Of a DNA stretch of 61,047 nucleotides, positions 9,701 through 18,714 are shown piece after piece. Source of the DNA: Flavobacteriales bacterium. GTDB taxonomy: Bacteria > Bacteroidota > Bacteroidia > Flavobacteriales_D > Crocinitomicaceae. The position numbers and the translations under genes are program-made. The notes below the pieces were generated by a model. It did not search any database. It was not told the origin of the DNA and saw only the letters and a program-made list of their open reading frames with translations. The stretch lies in assembly GCA_947463385.1 (NCBI GenBank), contig CANHSL010000006.1, positions 1 to 61,047 of the forward strand, written 5' to 3'. The number at the start of each line of letters is the position of its first letter. Position 1 is the stretch's first letter.

Positions 9701-10021
9701 ATGAAAACACTGAATCGTGCATTCTTGTACGTCCAACCAACCGAGAAATTCTGGAAAGTAGTTAGTCCCTTAGTTGAGGATAAAGATTTCATTGCATTCC
9801 ATGAACCAACAATGTATTTAATTGACGAAGATATTTGGGATGAGGAAATGGTAATTAAAAAATACATGAAAAAAATCGCAGCGCACGAGTTCGATCAATT
9901 GATTGAGCACGCTGAAATGCCCTTCGAAATAAAAGATGCTACGGATTTTATAAGTTACTTCAAGGTGGAAATCGGTGGATCCGTAGTAGATTGTGTTTCA
10001 GCTGCTCCTGAACGAATTTAA
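9701..10021 (+). CDS. Hypothetical small acidic protein
   Basis: The ATG at 9701 is chosen over an in-frame TTG at 9635, which would lie inside the preceding gene. It gives a 106-residue cytoplasmic-looking protein with alternating strands and acidic helices (IDEDIWDEEMVIKKYMKKIAAHEFDQLIEHAEMP). No known motif is seen. The stop TAA at 10019-10021 directly abuts the stop of the convergent CYTH gene. Confidence 0.55.
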   Translation: MKTLNRAFLYVQPTEKFWKVVSPLVEDKDFIAFHEPTMYLIDEDIWDEEMVIKKYMKKIAAHEFDQLIEHAEMPFEIKDATDFISYFKVEIGGSVVDCVSAAPERI

Positions 10022-10471
10022 CTACAGTCGGTTAATTAAATTCACATTGAGGTACGTTGGGTCATGTGTTACTTCCTCAGCTATCCATGATGGAAAATCA
10101 ATGGTTTCATCTGCATCAGACAACTCAATTTCAGCAAGCACAAGTCCTTCTAAGGCCCCACTAAAAACGTCGATTTCCCAAACGTGCTTACCCGCGGGGA
10201 TTTCATACCTCGTTTTCTCTAGAATTTTATCACAATGCTTCAGCAATTCATACGCCTCTTCAAACGGAATTTGATATTCAAACTCACTACGCGATAACAA
10301 ATCCGTTCCAAACTTCAAGGTTAAAAATCCCTTAGTCCCCTTCACTCGAACCCTGCACGACTTGGCTTGTTCTGTAAATAAATATCCCTGACGAATTGTT
10401 TTACCTTTGACTAATTGACTGCGCAATTCAGAACCATCGTTTATTAAAAATTTCCGTTCAATTTCAATCAT
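10022..10471 (-). CDS. CYTH-domain (triphosphate tunnel metalloenzyme) protein
   Basis: The signature ExExK appears at residues 3-7 (EIERKFL), and basic/acidic strand residues of the eight-strand tunnel follow (RQGYLF, CRVRVKGTKGFLTLKFG, EFEYQI, KTRYEIP, WEIDVF, LVLAEIEL). At 149 residues it is the size of a single-domain bacterial CYTH protein. Such enzymes hydrolyse inorganic triphosphate or another triphosphorylated substrate with Mg2+ or Mn2+; the substrate here is unknown. It has a well-matched promoter at 10485-10515 on the minus strand. Confidence 0.85.
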   Translation of the reverse strand: MIEIERKFLINDGSELRSQLVKGKTIRQGYLFTEQAKSCRVRVKGTKGFLTLKFGTDLLSRSEFEYQIPFEEAYELLKHCDKILEKTRYEIPAGKHVWEIDVFSGALEGLVLAEIELSDADETIDFPSWIAEEVTHDPTYLNVNLINRL

Positions 10472-10484
10472 TTTTTATATTTTC

Positions 10485-10515
10485 AAAAATATTGAATAAT
10501 TTTAAGCGTTCAAAG
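10485..10515 (-). promoter_or_regulatory. Bacteroidota-type promoter of the CYTH gene
   Basis: On the minus strand a TTTG (complement of 10512-10515) is followed after 19 nt by TATTTTTG (complement of 10485-10492), matching TTTG / TAnnTTTG. The ATG lies 13 nt beyond the -7 box. Confidence 0.65.
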
Positions 10516-10574
10516 CAACAATTTTGCAAGAGATGTCGTCTTGAACCTGTATAAATTTAACTAAAACAAAGCTT

Positions 10575-11018
10575 ATGTTACGTATTTCTTTAATCGGATT
10601 CTTAGTAATCATTTCATTTACTTCATTTGGTCAAAAAATAACATCCACTGCGGTAGGAACTCCGGAAATGTTATACAATGAAAACGGCGTAAGCATTAGC
10701 GCTCAATTAACAGAATGTAAAAATGAAAGTCGCAATGAAATCATGACCTTCAAAATTCTTACTGTTACCAACTCGAATGCGAATCCTGCAGCACTTAAAG
10801 TTAGAGAAGACATGTATTACGATACCGACGGTGGAAATTGCAGAACCTGTGATAATCCTGAGTACACGTTTACATTTAATTTAGAAGCAGGTGAAACCAA
10901 AGCAGGAAATTGCTACAGTGACTCTAATCCAGCCTTAGCTGTTTTTGTTTCTATGAAAGAAGGATACATTAAAGAGGTGCTGAGCGACTTTAAAATGAAC
11001 GTGATCAGATTGCATTAA
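10575..11018 (+). CDS. Hypothetical secreted protein
   Basis: Signal peptide MLRISLIGFLVIISFTSFGQ, with typical flavobacterial SFGQ cleavage. The mature 127 residues hold four Cys, including a CRTCDNP pair and CYSDSNP, that could form disulfides in the periplasm. The composition is beta-rich and the family is not recognised. A strong intrinsic terminator follows at 11036, so it is a single-gene unit. Confidence 0.55.
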   Translation: MLRISLIGFLVIISFTSFGQKITSTAVGTPEMLYNENGVSISAQLTECKNESRNEIMTFKILTVTNSNANPAALKVREDMYYDTDGGNCRTCDNPEYTFTFNLEAGETKAGNCYSDSNPALAVFVSMKEGYIKEVLSDFKMNVIRLH

Positions 11019-11035
11019 GCAAGACTAAATAATTG

Positions 11036-11064
11036 AAAAGACCGCAAACGCGGTCTTTTTTTTT
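11036..11064 (+). terminator. Intrinsic terminator
   Basis: A perfect 10-bp stem (AAAAGACCGC / GCGGTCTTTT) with an AAAC loop and a T9 run ends the preceding secreted-protein unit. The T run merges into the -7 box of the next gene (TACCTTTG at 11064-11071). Confidence 0.85.
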
Positions 11065-11071
11065 ACCTTTG
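11064..11071 (+). promoter_or_regulatory. Putative -7 box of the CapD-like gene
   Basis: TACCTTTG fits TAnnTTTG and ends 5 nt before the ATG at 11077. No TTG is present at the -33 spacing, because that area is the terminator stem. It would produce a leaderless or nearly leaderless mRNA. Confidence 0.4.
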
Positions 11072-11076
11072 GATTC

Positions 11077-12951
11077 ATGTTAAAATTAAAAACGGCCACA
11101 CCGCGTTGGATCATAATCGTAATTGATTTATTCGTTTCTATTTTCTCTTTACTTCTTGCTTACTTTATTCGGTTTGACTTAAACACAAACCTCTACGCCA
11201 TGAAGAATGAATGGCTGTTGCACTGGCCTGAATTTCTAACCTATTTGCTAATTAAAGGGCTTGTTTTTTATGTCTTTGGTATACATAAAGGATTAGTTCG
11301 ATACACCTCAATTCAAGATTCGCAGCGCATTTTAAAAGCGAACCTTACTTCTACAGCACTATTTATAATAATCAGTGCAGTTCGTGCCATAACCTGGGAC
11401 ACCACCTACTTATTTCCGAGCTCTATCCTTCTGATGGAGTTTATTATCAGTTTAATGTTTTTAATTGGAAGCCGTTTTGTTATTAAATTATGGTACATCG
11501 AAACGGTAAAATCAGTGGAAATCAGTGAACGCGTCTTTATTTATGGCGCTGGAGCGATGGGAAATATCGCCAAACGAACCATTGAAAACGACAATCGAAT
11601 ACAACAAAAAGTGATCGGGTTTATAGATAACAACCCGTCCTTAGTTGGTAATCGGATTGACGGGATCAAAGTCTATGATGCGCAGCAATTGGAACGGCTA
11701 TTAACAGAAATGGACATTGAAAAAGTTATTGTTGCCATAAGAAAACCGAAGCCAGAATTACTTAGAACCTTGGTAGATGTATGTCTTTCAAATCAAGTAA
11801 AAATCCAACGCGTTCAGGATCCAAACACTTGGGTAAATGGTGAACTGACACCGAAAAAAATAGGAAAAATTGATATTTCAGAGCTGTTGGGAAGGGCACA
11901 TATTCAACTAAATCATGAGCGACTATCAGCGGAATTAACCGATAAAACAATCCTGATTACCGGGGCAGCAGGATCGATTGGTAGTGGAATTACGCAAGAA
12001 GTTATCAAATATGCTGTACGTAAAATCATTCTAATTGATCAAGCAGAATCCGCGTTGTATGACTTACAGCAAGTGCTGATTTCAACTGAACAGACAAAGC
12101 ACATTCAATTCTGTGTGGGAGACATCAGAAACAAACCTGCATTACTTGAGCTTTTTGAAACACATAAACCAGACATTGTATTTCATGCTGCAGCATATAA
12201 ACACGTTCCCCTCATGGAAGAAAACCCACAAGAGGCAATTACTACCAACATTAAAGGAACTAAAAATCTCACCGAATGTGCGATACAATTCCAAATTGAG
12301 AAATTTATATTTGTTTCAACCGACAAAGCGGTGAACCCCACAAACATCATGGGAGCGAGTAAACGGATAGCCGAAATGATAGTTCAACACACTAATGACC
12401 GTGGAATCACCAAATTTATTACTACCCGATTTGGAAATGTGTTGGGATCAAACGGCTCGGTAATCCCTCTTTTTCAGCGGCAGATCGAAGAAGGAGGTCC
12501 TCTTACCGTAACCGACGAACGTATTACAAGATATTTCATGACAATACCCGAAGCTTGCCAGTTGGTTTTAGAAGCATTCTCTATGGGAAATGGCGGCGAA
12601 ATTTTTGTATTCGACATGGGGGAATCGGTACGAATTATTGACCTTGCCACAAAAATGATCCTCTTGAATGGCCTGGAGCCAAATAAAGATATTGAAATTA
12701 AAATATCGGGATTACGCCCCGGAGAGAAGCTATATGAAGAGCTATTGGCCGATAATGAAACAACCCTACCAACACATCATCCGAAGATATTGATTGCAAA
12801 AACAAGAATAATCTCGGATAGGTTTGAAGAACAAGTAAACTTCCTTTTGGAACAACCCAATAACATTATGGATCGCGTTGCCACGATGAAGGAAATAGTA
12901 CCTGAATTCAAAAGTAATAATTCTCAATTCCAACAACTTGATAGAAATTAG
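11077..12951 (+). CDS. Membrane nucleotide-sugar 4,6-dehydratase / epimerase (CapD/WbpM/PglF family)
   Basis: 624 residues with the full family architecture. About four membrane helices occupy residues 10-140, a first Rossmann fold lies near 150-260 (FIYGAGAMGN), and the catalytic extended short-chain dehydrogenase domain runs from about 290 (LITGAAGSIGSG). The motif STDKAVNPTNIMGASKR near 410-428 carries the Met-x3-Lys that replaces Tyr-x3-Lys in this family. Known members convert UDP-GlcNAc to a 4-keto-6-deoxy sugar for surface glycans or protein glycosylation, at the inner face of the inner membrane. The reading frame overlaps the thioesterase gene by 14 nt. Its likely partners are the polysaccharide genes near 50-56 kb. 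Confidence 0.88.
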   Translation: MLKLKTATPRWIIIVIDLFVSIFSLLLAYFIRFDLNTNLYAMKNEWLLHWPEFLTYLLIKGLVFYVFGIHKGLVRYTSIQDSQRILKANLTSTALFIIISAVRAITWDTTYLFPSSILLMEFIISLMFLIGSRFVIKLWYIETVKSVEISERVFIYGAGAMGNIAKRTIENDNRIQQKVIGFIDNNPSLVGNRIDGIKVYDAQQLERLLTEMDIEKVIVAIRKPKPELLRTLVDVCLSNQVKIQRVQDPNTWVNGELTPKKIGKIDISELLGRAHIQLNHERLSAELTDKTILITGAAGSIGSGITQEVIKYAVRKIILIDQAESALYDLQQVLISTEQTKHIQFCVGDIRNKPALLELFETHKPDIVFHAAAYKHVPLMEENPQEAITTNIKGTKNLTECAIQFQIEKFIFVSTDKAVNPTNIMGASKRIAEMIVQHTNDRGITKFITTRFGNVLGSNGSVIPLFQRQIEEGGPLTVTDERITRYFMTIPEACQLVLEAFSMGNGGEIFVFDMGESVRIIDLATKMILLNGLEPNKDIEIKISGLRPGEKLYEELLADNETTLPTHHPKILIAKTRIISDRFEEQVNFLLEQPNNIMDRVATMKEIVPEFKSNNSQFQQLDRN

Positions 12952-13339
12952 TCCATTTGAAGTGCAAGTGAGATTTGCTGACATTGATCTCTTGGGCCAT
13001 GTAAACAACGTATCATATTTCAGTTATTTCGAGATGGCACGGATTCATTATTTTCACCCACTCCTCGGTACCGATTGGGATTGGATGGAACAAGGCGTTG
13101 TATTAGTGACTAACGAAGCCACGTATTTAAATTCCATTCGCTTGCATGATCGCCCAAAAATAACGGTTTCTGTAACCGAAATTGGCACGAAGAGTTTTAC
13201 CTTGGCATATCAGGTCTTTGTGGGTCACACCTTGTGTGCGACAGGGTCAAGTAAGTTAGTTTGTTTTAACAGCAACAAGCAACAAACGATTAAAATCCCA
13301 CAACAAATGAAGCATGCGTTAACGTTGTTGAAATCATGA
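12938..13339 (+). CDS. Acyl-CoA thioesterase, 4HBT hot-dog family
   Basis: VQVRFADIDLLGHVNNVSYFSYFEMAR at residues 9-35 is the YbgC/FadM-type active-site stretch: the Asp in ADIDLLGHVNN is the catalytic acid and HVNN is conserved. 133 residues is the normal single hot-dog length. It probably cleaves acyl-CoA; the chain length is unknown. The TTG at 12938 is taken as start because it gives the usual lead-in to the motif and overlaps the upstream stop by 14 nt, which suggests translational coupling. The GTG at 12962 is a shorter alternative. The next gene overlaps by 4 nt (ATGA). Confidence 0.85.
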   Translation: MIEISPFEVQVRFADIDLLGHVNNVSYFSYFEMARIHYFHPLLGTDWDWMEQGVVLVTNEATYLNSIRLHDRPKITVSVTEIGTKSFTLAYQVFVGHTLCATGSSKLVCFNSNKQQTIKIPQQMKHALTLLKS

Positions 13340-14352
13340 AAAATCACCTAACACTTTTACTTATTGTACTTTTTAGTGCAGCGAATAGCCAAGTAAAAAG
13401 CCCTTGCGGTAATATAAAAAAGAAAGCTGAGCCAAAGAAATATTTAAATCTTTACGATCAAGTTTCTTTCGATGAAGAGATTAATACCTATGTACTAACG
13501 AAGGATTGGTATACCCCATTCAATGGTACAGGTCAAACCTGGAACCGGGGCGGATTCGTTCTTGAAGAAATCACCTGTGTTAATGGAAAAAGGGATGGGT
13601 CGGATACCTCCTACTACAGCTCTGGTTGCATAAAAGCCATACAGCGACACATTATTGGAATAAAAAATGGTGCCCAACAGTTCTTTTATGATTCTACCGG
13701 ACAATTAACTAAGGAAGAAACCTATCTCAACGGAAAACTCAATGGTATCTCTAAAGAATTCAATCGAAATGGTGATACCATTTTATTTATGAATTTCCGA
13801 AATGATATTAGGGAGGGCATACAGCGTGAGTACTTTCCCGACGGTAAACGCTCTAGGATTTTAAGCTATAAAAATGGCGTATTAGACGGGACCCACATCA
13901 CCTTCAACGCGGAGGGGAAAGTGGAAGTGAGTTTAAGCTACAAAGAAGGCAAGAAAAACGGGAAGCAAACGTATTTCTACAGCAACGGCAAAGAAGCGGG
14001 AATTGAGATGTGGTACATGGACCAAAAAGACGGAGATTTTATTACCTATAATGAAACGGGTTTAATTCTCGCGAAAAGTACCTTCAAAAAAGATATTGCT
14101 GTTGGAGAGCACTTGGTGAATGATGAAAAGGGTAAAACCATCCATCAAACCATTTATGACAAGAAAGGAGCGAAGCAATACGAGATGGAAATCGATGAAT
14201 ACGGTGATAAAAAAGTACTGTTTGACATAAACAAAACAGAAAAATCTAGCGGTATAACGGAGGACGATGACCCCAATGATATTTCACCGAAAACCGAAAA
14301 GAAAAATAAGCGGAAGAAACAAAAGGAACGCAGAAAAAAGGATAAAGCCTAA
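13336..14352 (+). CDS. Secreted MORN-repeat-variant protein
   Basis: Signal peptide (MKNHLTLLLIVLFSAANSQ), then at least six short repeats of the form NGxxxGxxxxYYxxG (for example NGKLNGISKEFNRNG, NGVLDGTHITFNAEG, EGKKNGKQTYFYSNG), which are the MORN variant common in Bacteroidota. The C-terminus switches to an acidic patch (EDDDPNDIS) and a Lys/Arg-rich tail (KKNKRKKQKERRKKDK). The role of these repeats is unknown; they form an extended beta-solenoid-like sheet. The start ATG overlaps the thioesterase stop, and the stop shares the 4-mer CTAA with the convergent permease gene. Confidence 0.75.
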   Translation: MKNHLTLLLIVLFSAANSQVKSPCGNIKKKAEPKKYLNLYDQVSFDEEINTYVLTKDWYTPFNGTGQTWNRGGFVLEEITCVNGKRDGSDTSYYSSGCIKAIQRHIIGIKNGAQQFFYDSTGQLTKEETYLNGKLNGISKEFNRNGDTILFMNFRNDIREGIQREYFPDGKRSRILSYKNGVLDGTHITFNAEGKVEVSLSYKEGKKNGKQTYFYSNGKEAGIEMWYMDQKDGDFITYNETGLILAKSTFKKDIAVGEHLVNDEKGKTIHQTIYDKKGAKQYEMEIDEYGDKKVLFDINKTEKSSGITEDDDPNDISPKTEKKNKRKKQKERRKKDKA

Positions 14353-15104
14353 ATAAGTCCTGTGATTATTGCACTTCCCAATAGAAAAAGACAAATCGAC
14401 ACCATGGCTTGAATAAAACGGAAGGAGATTTTCTTTAACAAGCGTGTTCCGATTAGTACGCCAGCTGCAGCAGCAATAACCGTAAAAACAAGTTGAGTTA
14501 AATCCACAGCGTCCCAATTTAGGCTAAGCAAATAAATGGAATTCCTTGAGAGATCCGTGATTAAGCCAATAAAGGCTGCCGTTGATACAAACGAACTCAC
14601 GTCCCCTACTCGATTCATTAAGAATACACTTCGTAAGGCCCCTTGATGACCGCTTAAGCCACCCATAAAACCAGAAAGGACTCCACCAAGCCACAAGGGC
14701 AAGGAACTGGACTTTCCTTTCAACGTTAATTCAAGTATGCTAAAGGACATCATAAAGAAACCGATAATGAACGTCAATAAACTCACCGGCCGTGTTAATT
14801 CCGTTTCCGTTAAATCAAAGAGCACCAAGGCATTGTTACTTAACATGGTTAAAAAAACAGAACCGATTACCGCAGCGAGTAATGAAGGAAGACCAAAAAC
14901 TAAAACAACCTTCCAATTAACAGATCGATTTAATGCCGATTTCAAGGCCGAATTAACAAAATGTACAAAGCCGGTTAATGCAATGGCTAATTCAGGAGGG
15001 TAATACCAGATCATCGCCGCCATAAGCAAGGTACCCAAACCAAAACCCGAAAAAAATGTGAGAATGGAAGCAAGAAAGGCCACCAAAGGAATTATCCAAA
15101 ACAT
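14349..15104 (-). CDS. TSUP (TauE/SafE) family permease
   Basis: 251 residues with about eight membrane helices in two similar halves. The glycine-rich helix SGFGLGTLLMAAMIWYYPPELAIALTGFVHFVNS in the first half and GGLSGHQGALRSVFL in the second are family signatures. Known relatives move sulfite, sulfonates or other anions across the inner membrane; the substrate is not deducible. A TATCTTTG box lies at 15123-15130 (minus), 18 nt before the ATG, without a convincing -33 element. Confidence 0.85.
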   Translation of the reverse strand: MFWIIPLVAFLASILTFFSGFGLGTLLMAAMIWYYPPELAIALTGFVHFVNSALKSALNRSVNWKVVLVFGLPSLLAAVIGSVFLTMLSNNALVLFDLTETELTRPVSLLTFIIGFFMMSFSILELTLKGKSSSLPLWLGGVLSGFMGGLSGHQGALRSVFLMNRVGDVSSFVSTAAFIGLITDLSRNSIYLLSLNWDAVDLTQLVFTVIAAAAGVLIGTRLLKKISFRFIQAMVSICLFLLGSAIITGLI

Positions 15105-15136
15105 TACTTTTACATTTTAATCCAAAGATACATCGA

Positions 15137-16162
15137 ATGATTGATTTAAGAAGTGATACCGTGACAAAGCCCACCCAAGCTATGCGTGAATACATGGCAT
15201 CAGCCCCAGTTGGTGACGATGTGTTTAATGAAGACCCTAGCGTAATTGAGTTAGAACAGTATACCGCTAAGTTGTTTAACAAGGAGGCCGCTTTATTTTG
15301 TTCGTCGGGAACGCAAACCAATCAAATTGCCATCATGGCGCATACGACCCCCGGAGGAGAAGTAATTTGTCATGAAGAAAGCCACATCTATAAATATGAA
15401 GGCGGCGGAATTGCTCGTAATAGTCAATGTTCAGTAAAATTACTTCGTGGAAATCTCGGAAAAATAAACGCGTTGGATTTACCAAATGCAGTAAATAACC
15501 CACTGGATATTCACCTTCCCTTAACTCAACTGGTTTCCCTTGAAGACACGTCAAACCGAGGTGGCGGATCAGTGTATGATTACCAAGAAATCCTGCGTAT
15601 TGCTGCCTTTTGTAAGACAAATAAGCTCCCGCTTCACTTAGATGGCGCCCGGCTATTCAATGCGCTGGCCGTAAATCAAATGGATCCCGGGACGTATGCT
15701 CAAGTTTTTGATAGCATTTCCATATGTTTATCTAAAGGACTCGGTGCACCAATTGGATCCCTGCTTATTGGCTCAACAGCATTCATTCACAAAGCGAGAC
15801 GAATTCGAAAAGTACTCGGGGGTGGCATGAGGCAAGCGGGAATAATTGCGGCTGGCGGCATGTATGCTTTAACACACCACGTTGAACGCTTGACAGTAGA
15901 CCACGTGCATGCGAAACGGCTGGCAGACTGTTTAACCCAGTTGGATTGGGTAAAAGATATTTTTCCGGTTGAAACTAATATCGTGGTGGTTGTATTAACA
16001 GAGCCTACACGTCGGGATGAAGTGATACACACACTCAAAGAACAAGGAATACTTTGTATTGCCTTTGGCCCAGGAATGATTCGATTTGTCACACATTTAG
16101 ACATTGATTCCATCGCCATCGAAAAGTGCATCGAAGGCTTAAAAAAGGTGTCTTTAATGTAA
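15137..16162 (+). CDS. ltaE: Low-specificity L-threonine aldolase
   Basis: The N-terminus MIDLRSDTVTKPTQAMREYM, the block VGDDVFNEDPSV and CSSGTQTNQIA are characteristic of this fold-type I PLP enzyme. The PLP-binding Lys lies in SICLSKGLGAPIGSLL near residue 199, and HLDGARLFNA carries the Asp that contacts the pyridine nitrogen. 341 residues is full length. The reaction is L-threonine (or L-allo-threonine) to glycine plus acetaldehyde, in the cytoplasm. The gene diverges from the TSUP permease, with 32 nt between starts. Confidence 0.92.
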   Translation: MIDLRSDTVTKPTQAMREYMASAPVGDDVFNEDPSVIELEQYTAKLFNKEAALFCSSGTQTNQIAIMAHTTPGGEVICHEESHIYKYEGGGIARNSQCSVKLLRGNLGKINALDLPNAVNNPLDIHLPLTQLVSLEDTSNRGGGSVYDYQEILRIAAFCKTNKLPLHLDGARLFNALAVNQMDPGTYAQVFDSISICLSKGLGAPIGSLLIGSTAFIHKARRIRKVLGGGMRQAGIIAAGGMYALTHHVERLTVDHVHAKRLADCLTQLDWVKDIFPVETNIVVVVLTEPTRRDEVIHTLKEQGILCIAFGPGMIRFVTHLDIDSIAIEKCIEGLKKVSLM

Positions 16163-16207
16163 CCTTTGCGAGGGTTTGTACTTAAAAGGAATGGTTTAAC
16201 TACGCCT

Positions 16208-18238
16208 ATGATTAAAACACTACCCTTCCTTTGTCTACTTTTCTTATCCTATTGCGCTTATGGACAAAGCGACCCGTGCATTACGACGGATAAGAAATTG
16301 ATTAAAGCCCTGCAGCCTTTGCGTGATGAACAGGATATGAGCAAAGCCAATCAGTTATTTCAAGAACTTAATGCCAAATATCCAACCAACGCTGAAGTGT
16401 CATTTATCATGGCACAAAAAGCATACGCCCAGGCAGGTAAAATGAGTAAGGACACCAAAAAAGCAACCGAGGCCGCAACATATGAGGCTCAAGCATTCAT
16501 ACTTTATTCGTCTGCCTACAAAAAATGTCCAACATTTCACGAAGAAATACTCTATAACCTTGCGTCTATGCTTGTTGCAAAAGGAGAAACGGAAAAAGCG
16601 ATTCCTTACCTAAATGAATTACTAGCTTTTCCAGAAGATGATTTTACAAAGCTGGCTCCAGACCATGCGGAGAAAAAGAAAACAGCCAGTGCCTTTGTAG
16701 AAAAATATCAACGATCAAGAATATTCATTGACAATCCGGTACCCTTTGAACCCGTATTAATTGAACAAGTAAGCTCGGAATTGGATGAGTACTTCCCAAT
16801 GATTTCTCCCGATAATGATTTAATGTTTTTTACGCGAAAAATTAATCGTAAAAACCTAGGCGACATCTCCGATAATATTGTGGAGGAATTCACAGTCTCT
16901 GAGCGCCTTACTCCTACCGAAAATGTTTTCAATTACGGGTCACCGGTTCCTGCGCCGTTTAACGATGGTTCATTTTTTAACTATGGTACTGCATCCTTGT
17001 CGGCTGACAATAAAGAAATGGTTATCTGTGCGTGTAAAAAAGAACTTGTTTATAATCAAACGTATCTAAACTGTGACCTATTCACGACCACCTATAAAAG
17101 AACTGGAAAAGGCGGCAATGACTTTCAATGGACACCCCTTGTAAATATGGGGGCGGGAATAAATACGAAAGACGGTTGGGAAGCGCAACCCTCCCTCTCT
17201 CCGGATGGAAAAACACTGTTCTATGCAACCTTAAGAAAAGGATCTAGAAATAATGACATTTACATTTCCATAAAACAAGATGATGGAACTTGGTCGGAAG
17301 GAAAACCTTTCAACGAAATCAATACAGCTGGAAAAGATAAAAGCCCGTTCTTTCATCAAGACGGTGAAACCTTATATTTTGTTTCCGAATCGAGCGAAGA
17401 ACGTCCAGGTGTAGGTGGCTTGGACATATTCTATATAAGAAAAACCGATCAAGGATGGAGTAAGCCTGAAAACATAGGGTATCCAATAAATACTTCCGGT
17501 GAAGAATTAGGGATATTTGTTTCGGCTAAAGGAGATGTTGCATATTACTCAAGCTATCAAAATGGAAACTGGAATATTTATGGATTCGACCTTTACCTCA
17601 AAGCCCAACCGAAGTCCGTAGTAATCTTGAAAGGTCAACTCACCGATGATAAAAATCAACCTGTGGTGGATGGGAAAATCGAAATCGCCTATGGCAGTAA
17701 TGGCGAAAAAATGGTACTTGATGTAAATCAGGAAGATGGAAAGTATGCCGCGGTTGTAAAAGTAAACGCCAATGAACCGATTTCGGTCACCTTGAAAAAG
17801 GAAGGAACGGCCTTTAACTCCTCCATAATTACCAAAGAGCAACTCACTACGAATAGTCTCACCGTGAACATGACCTCCGAAGCATTAAAGGCAGGTAAAA
17901 CCTACAACATTAAAGACATTTTATACGGAACCGATTCGTATGAATTAACGAACACTACGAAATTAATTTTAAAACGATTTGCAGAATACTTAACAGAAAA
18001 CGCCTCGCTTAAAATCGCGATTCAAGGGCACACAGATGATCTTGGCGATGACAATAAGAACCTAGCGCTCTCTGAATCTAGAGCAAAAGCAGTAATGGAA
18101 TATCTAATCGAAGAAGGCGTAGAGAAAGAACGCTTATCCAGTAAAGGATTCGGAGAAAAACAGCCTAAGTTCCCAAACAATAGTGATGCGAATCGCGCAA
18201 AAAATAGAAGAACAGAATTCCTTCTGTTGAGTGAATAA
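16208..18238 (+). CDS. PorE-like OmpA family protein (TPR + PD40 propeller + OmpA)
   Basis: The ATG at 16208 is chosen because it begins a proper signal peptide (MIKTLPFLCLLFLSYCAYGQ); an in-frame TTG at 16166 would precede it by 14 residues. The domains run in order: TPR-like helices (about 25-160), WD40-like PD40 repeats (DNDLMFFTR, SLSPDGKTLFYATLRKGSRNNDIY, DGETLYFVSESSEERPGVGGLDIFY), a carboxypeptidase-regulatory-like strand domain (LKGQLTDDKNQPVVDG) and a C-terminal OmpA domain (IAIQGHTDDLGDDNKNLALSESRAKAV). This is the architecture of PorE, a peptidoglycan-associated T9SS factor. A similar protein lies at 39696, so which one serves the secretion system, if either, is open. Confidence 0.8.
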   Translation: MIKTLPFLCLLFLSYCAYGQSDPCITTDKKLIKALQPLRDEQDMSKANQLFQELNAKYPTNAEVSFIMAQKAYAQAGKMSKDTKKATEAATYEAQAFILYSSAYKKCPTFHEEILYNLASMLVAKGETEKAIPYLNELLAFPEDDFTKLAPDHAEKKKTASAFVEKYQRSRIFIDNPVPFEPVLIEQVSSELDEYFPMISPDNDLMFFTRKINRKNLGDISDNIVEEFTVSERLTPTENVFNYGSPVPAPFNDGSFFNYGTASLSADNKEMVICACKKELVYNQTYLNCDLFTTTYKRTGKGGNDFQWTPLVNMGAGINTKDGWEAQPSLSPDGKTLFYATLRKGSRNNDIYISIKQDDGTWSEGKPFNEINTAGKDKSPFFHQDGETLYFVSESSEERPGVGGLDIFYIRKTDQGWSKPENIGYPINTSGEELGIFVSAKGDVAYYSSYQNGNWNIYGFDLYLKAQPKSVVILKGQLTDDKNQPVVDGKIEIAYGSNGEKMVLDVNQEDGKYAAVVKVNANEPISVTLKKEGTAFNSSIITKEQLTTNSLTVNMTSEALKAGKTYNIKDILYGTDSYELTNTTKLILKRFAEYLTENASLKIAIQGHTDDLGDDNKNLALSESRAKAVMEYLIEEGVEKERLSSKGFGEKQPKFPNNSDANRAKNRRTEFLLLSE

Positions 18239-18262
18239 AAAAAGGGCCTTTCGGCCCTTTGA
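18238..18262 (-). terminator. Terminator of rplS
   Basis: An 8-bp GC-rich stem (AAAGGGCC / GGCCCTTT) with a TTTC loop lies between rplS and the convergent PorE-like gene. Read on the minus strand it is followed by a run of seven T, so it best serves rplS; on the plus strand only three T follow the stem. Confidence 0.8.
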
Positions 18263-18278
18263 ATTCTGTATGTTTTGC

Positions 18279-18641
18279 TTATGCTTCTTTCTTGAATTGC
18301 TTTTTCTCACGAATACGTGCTGACTTACCTGTACGTTCTCTGAAGTAGAAAATTCGTGCGCGACGAACATCTCCTCGTTTGATGATGTTGATTGCTTCGA
18401 TGAATGGGGAGTTTATAGGAAAGATACGCTCAACACCAATGTTACCTGACATTTTACGAACGGTGAACGTTTCTGTTGCACCTGCACCTCTGCGTTGTAA
18501 TACAACACCTTGGAACTGCTGCGTACGCTCCTTATTCCCTTCCTTAATTTTATAGCTTACTGAAACGGTATCTCCAGACTTGAATGAAGGAAGTTCATTC
18601 AACGCAATTATTTCTTTTTGAATTTCACTGATTAAGTTCAT
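18279..18641 (-). CDS. rplS: 50S ribosomal protein L19
   Basis: SGDTVSVSYKIKEGNKERTQQFQGVVLQRRG, TETFTVRKMSGNIGVERIFPINSPFI and RRARIFYFRERTGKSARI are the conserved L19 core at the 30S-50S interface. The ATG at 18641 (MNLISEIQKE) is chosen; a longer frame to 18677 starts in the promoter region. It has 120 residues, a normal length, with a basic C-terminus. A TAATATTG box followed by GCACCC at 18669-18682 (minus) resembles the start regions of tRNA-Lys and rpsP. Confidence 0.96.
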   Translation of the reverse strand: MNLISEIQKEIIALNELPSFKSGDTVSVSYKIKEGNKERTQQFQGVVLQRRGAGATETFTVRKMSGNIGVERIFPINSPFIEAINIIKRGDVRRARIFYFRERTGKSARIREKKQFKKEA

Positions 18642-18714
18642 GATTCTTATATTAAATTCACCACTTTGGGGGTGCAATATTACGACTTTTTTTTAAATAT
18701 AACTAAACGCTGCG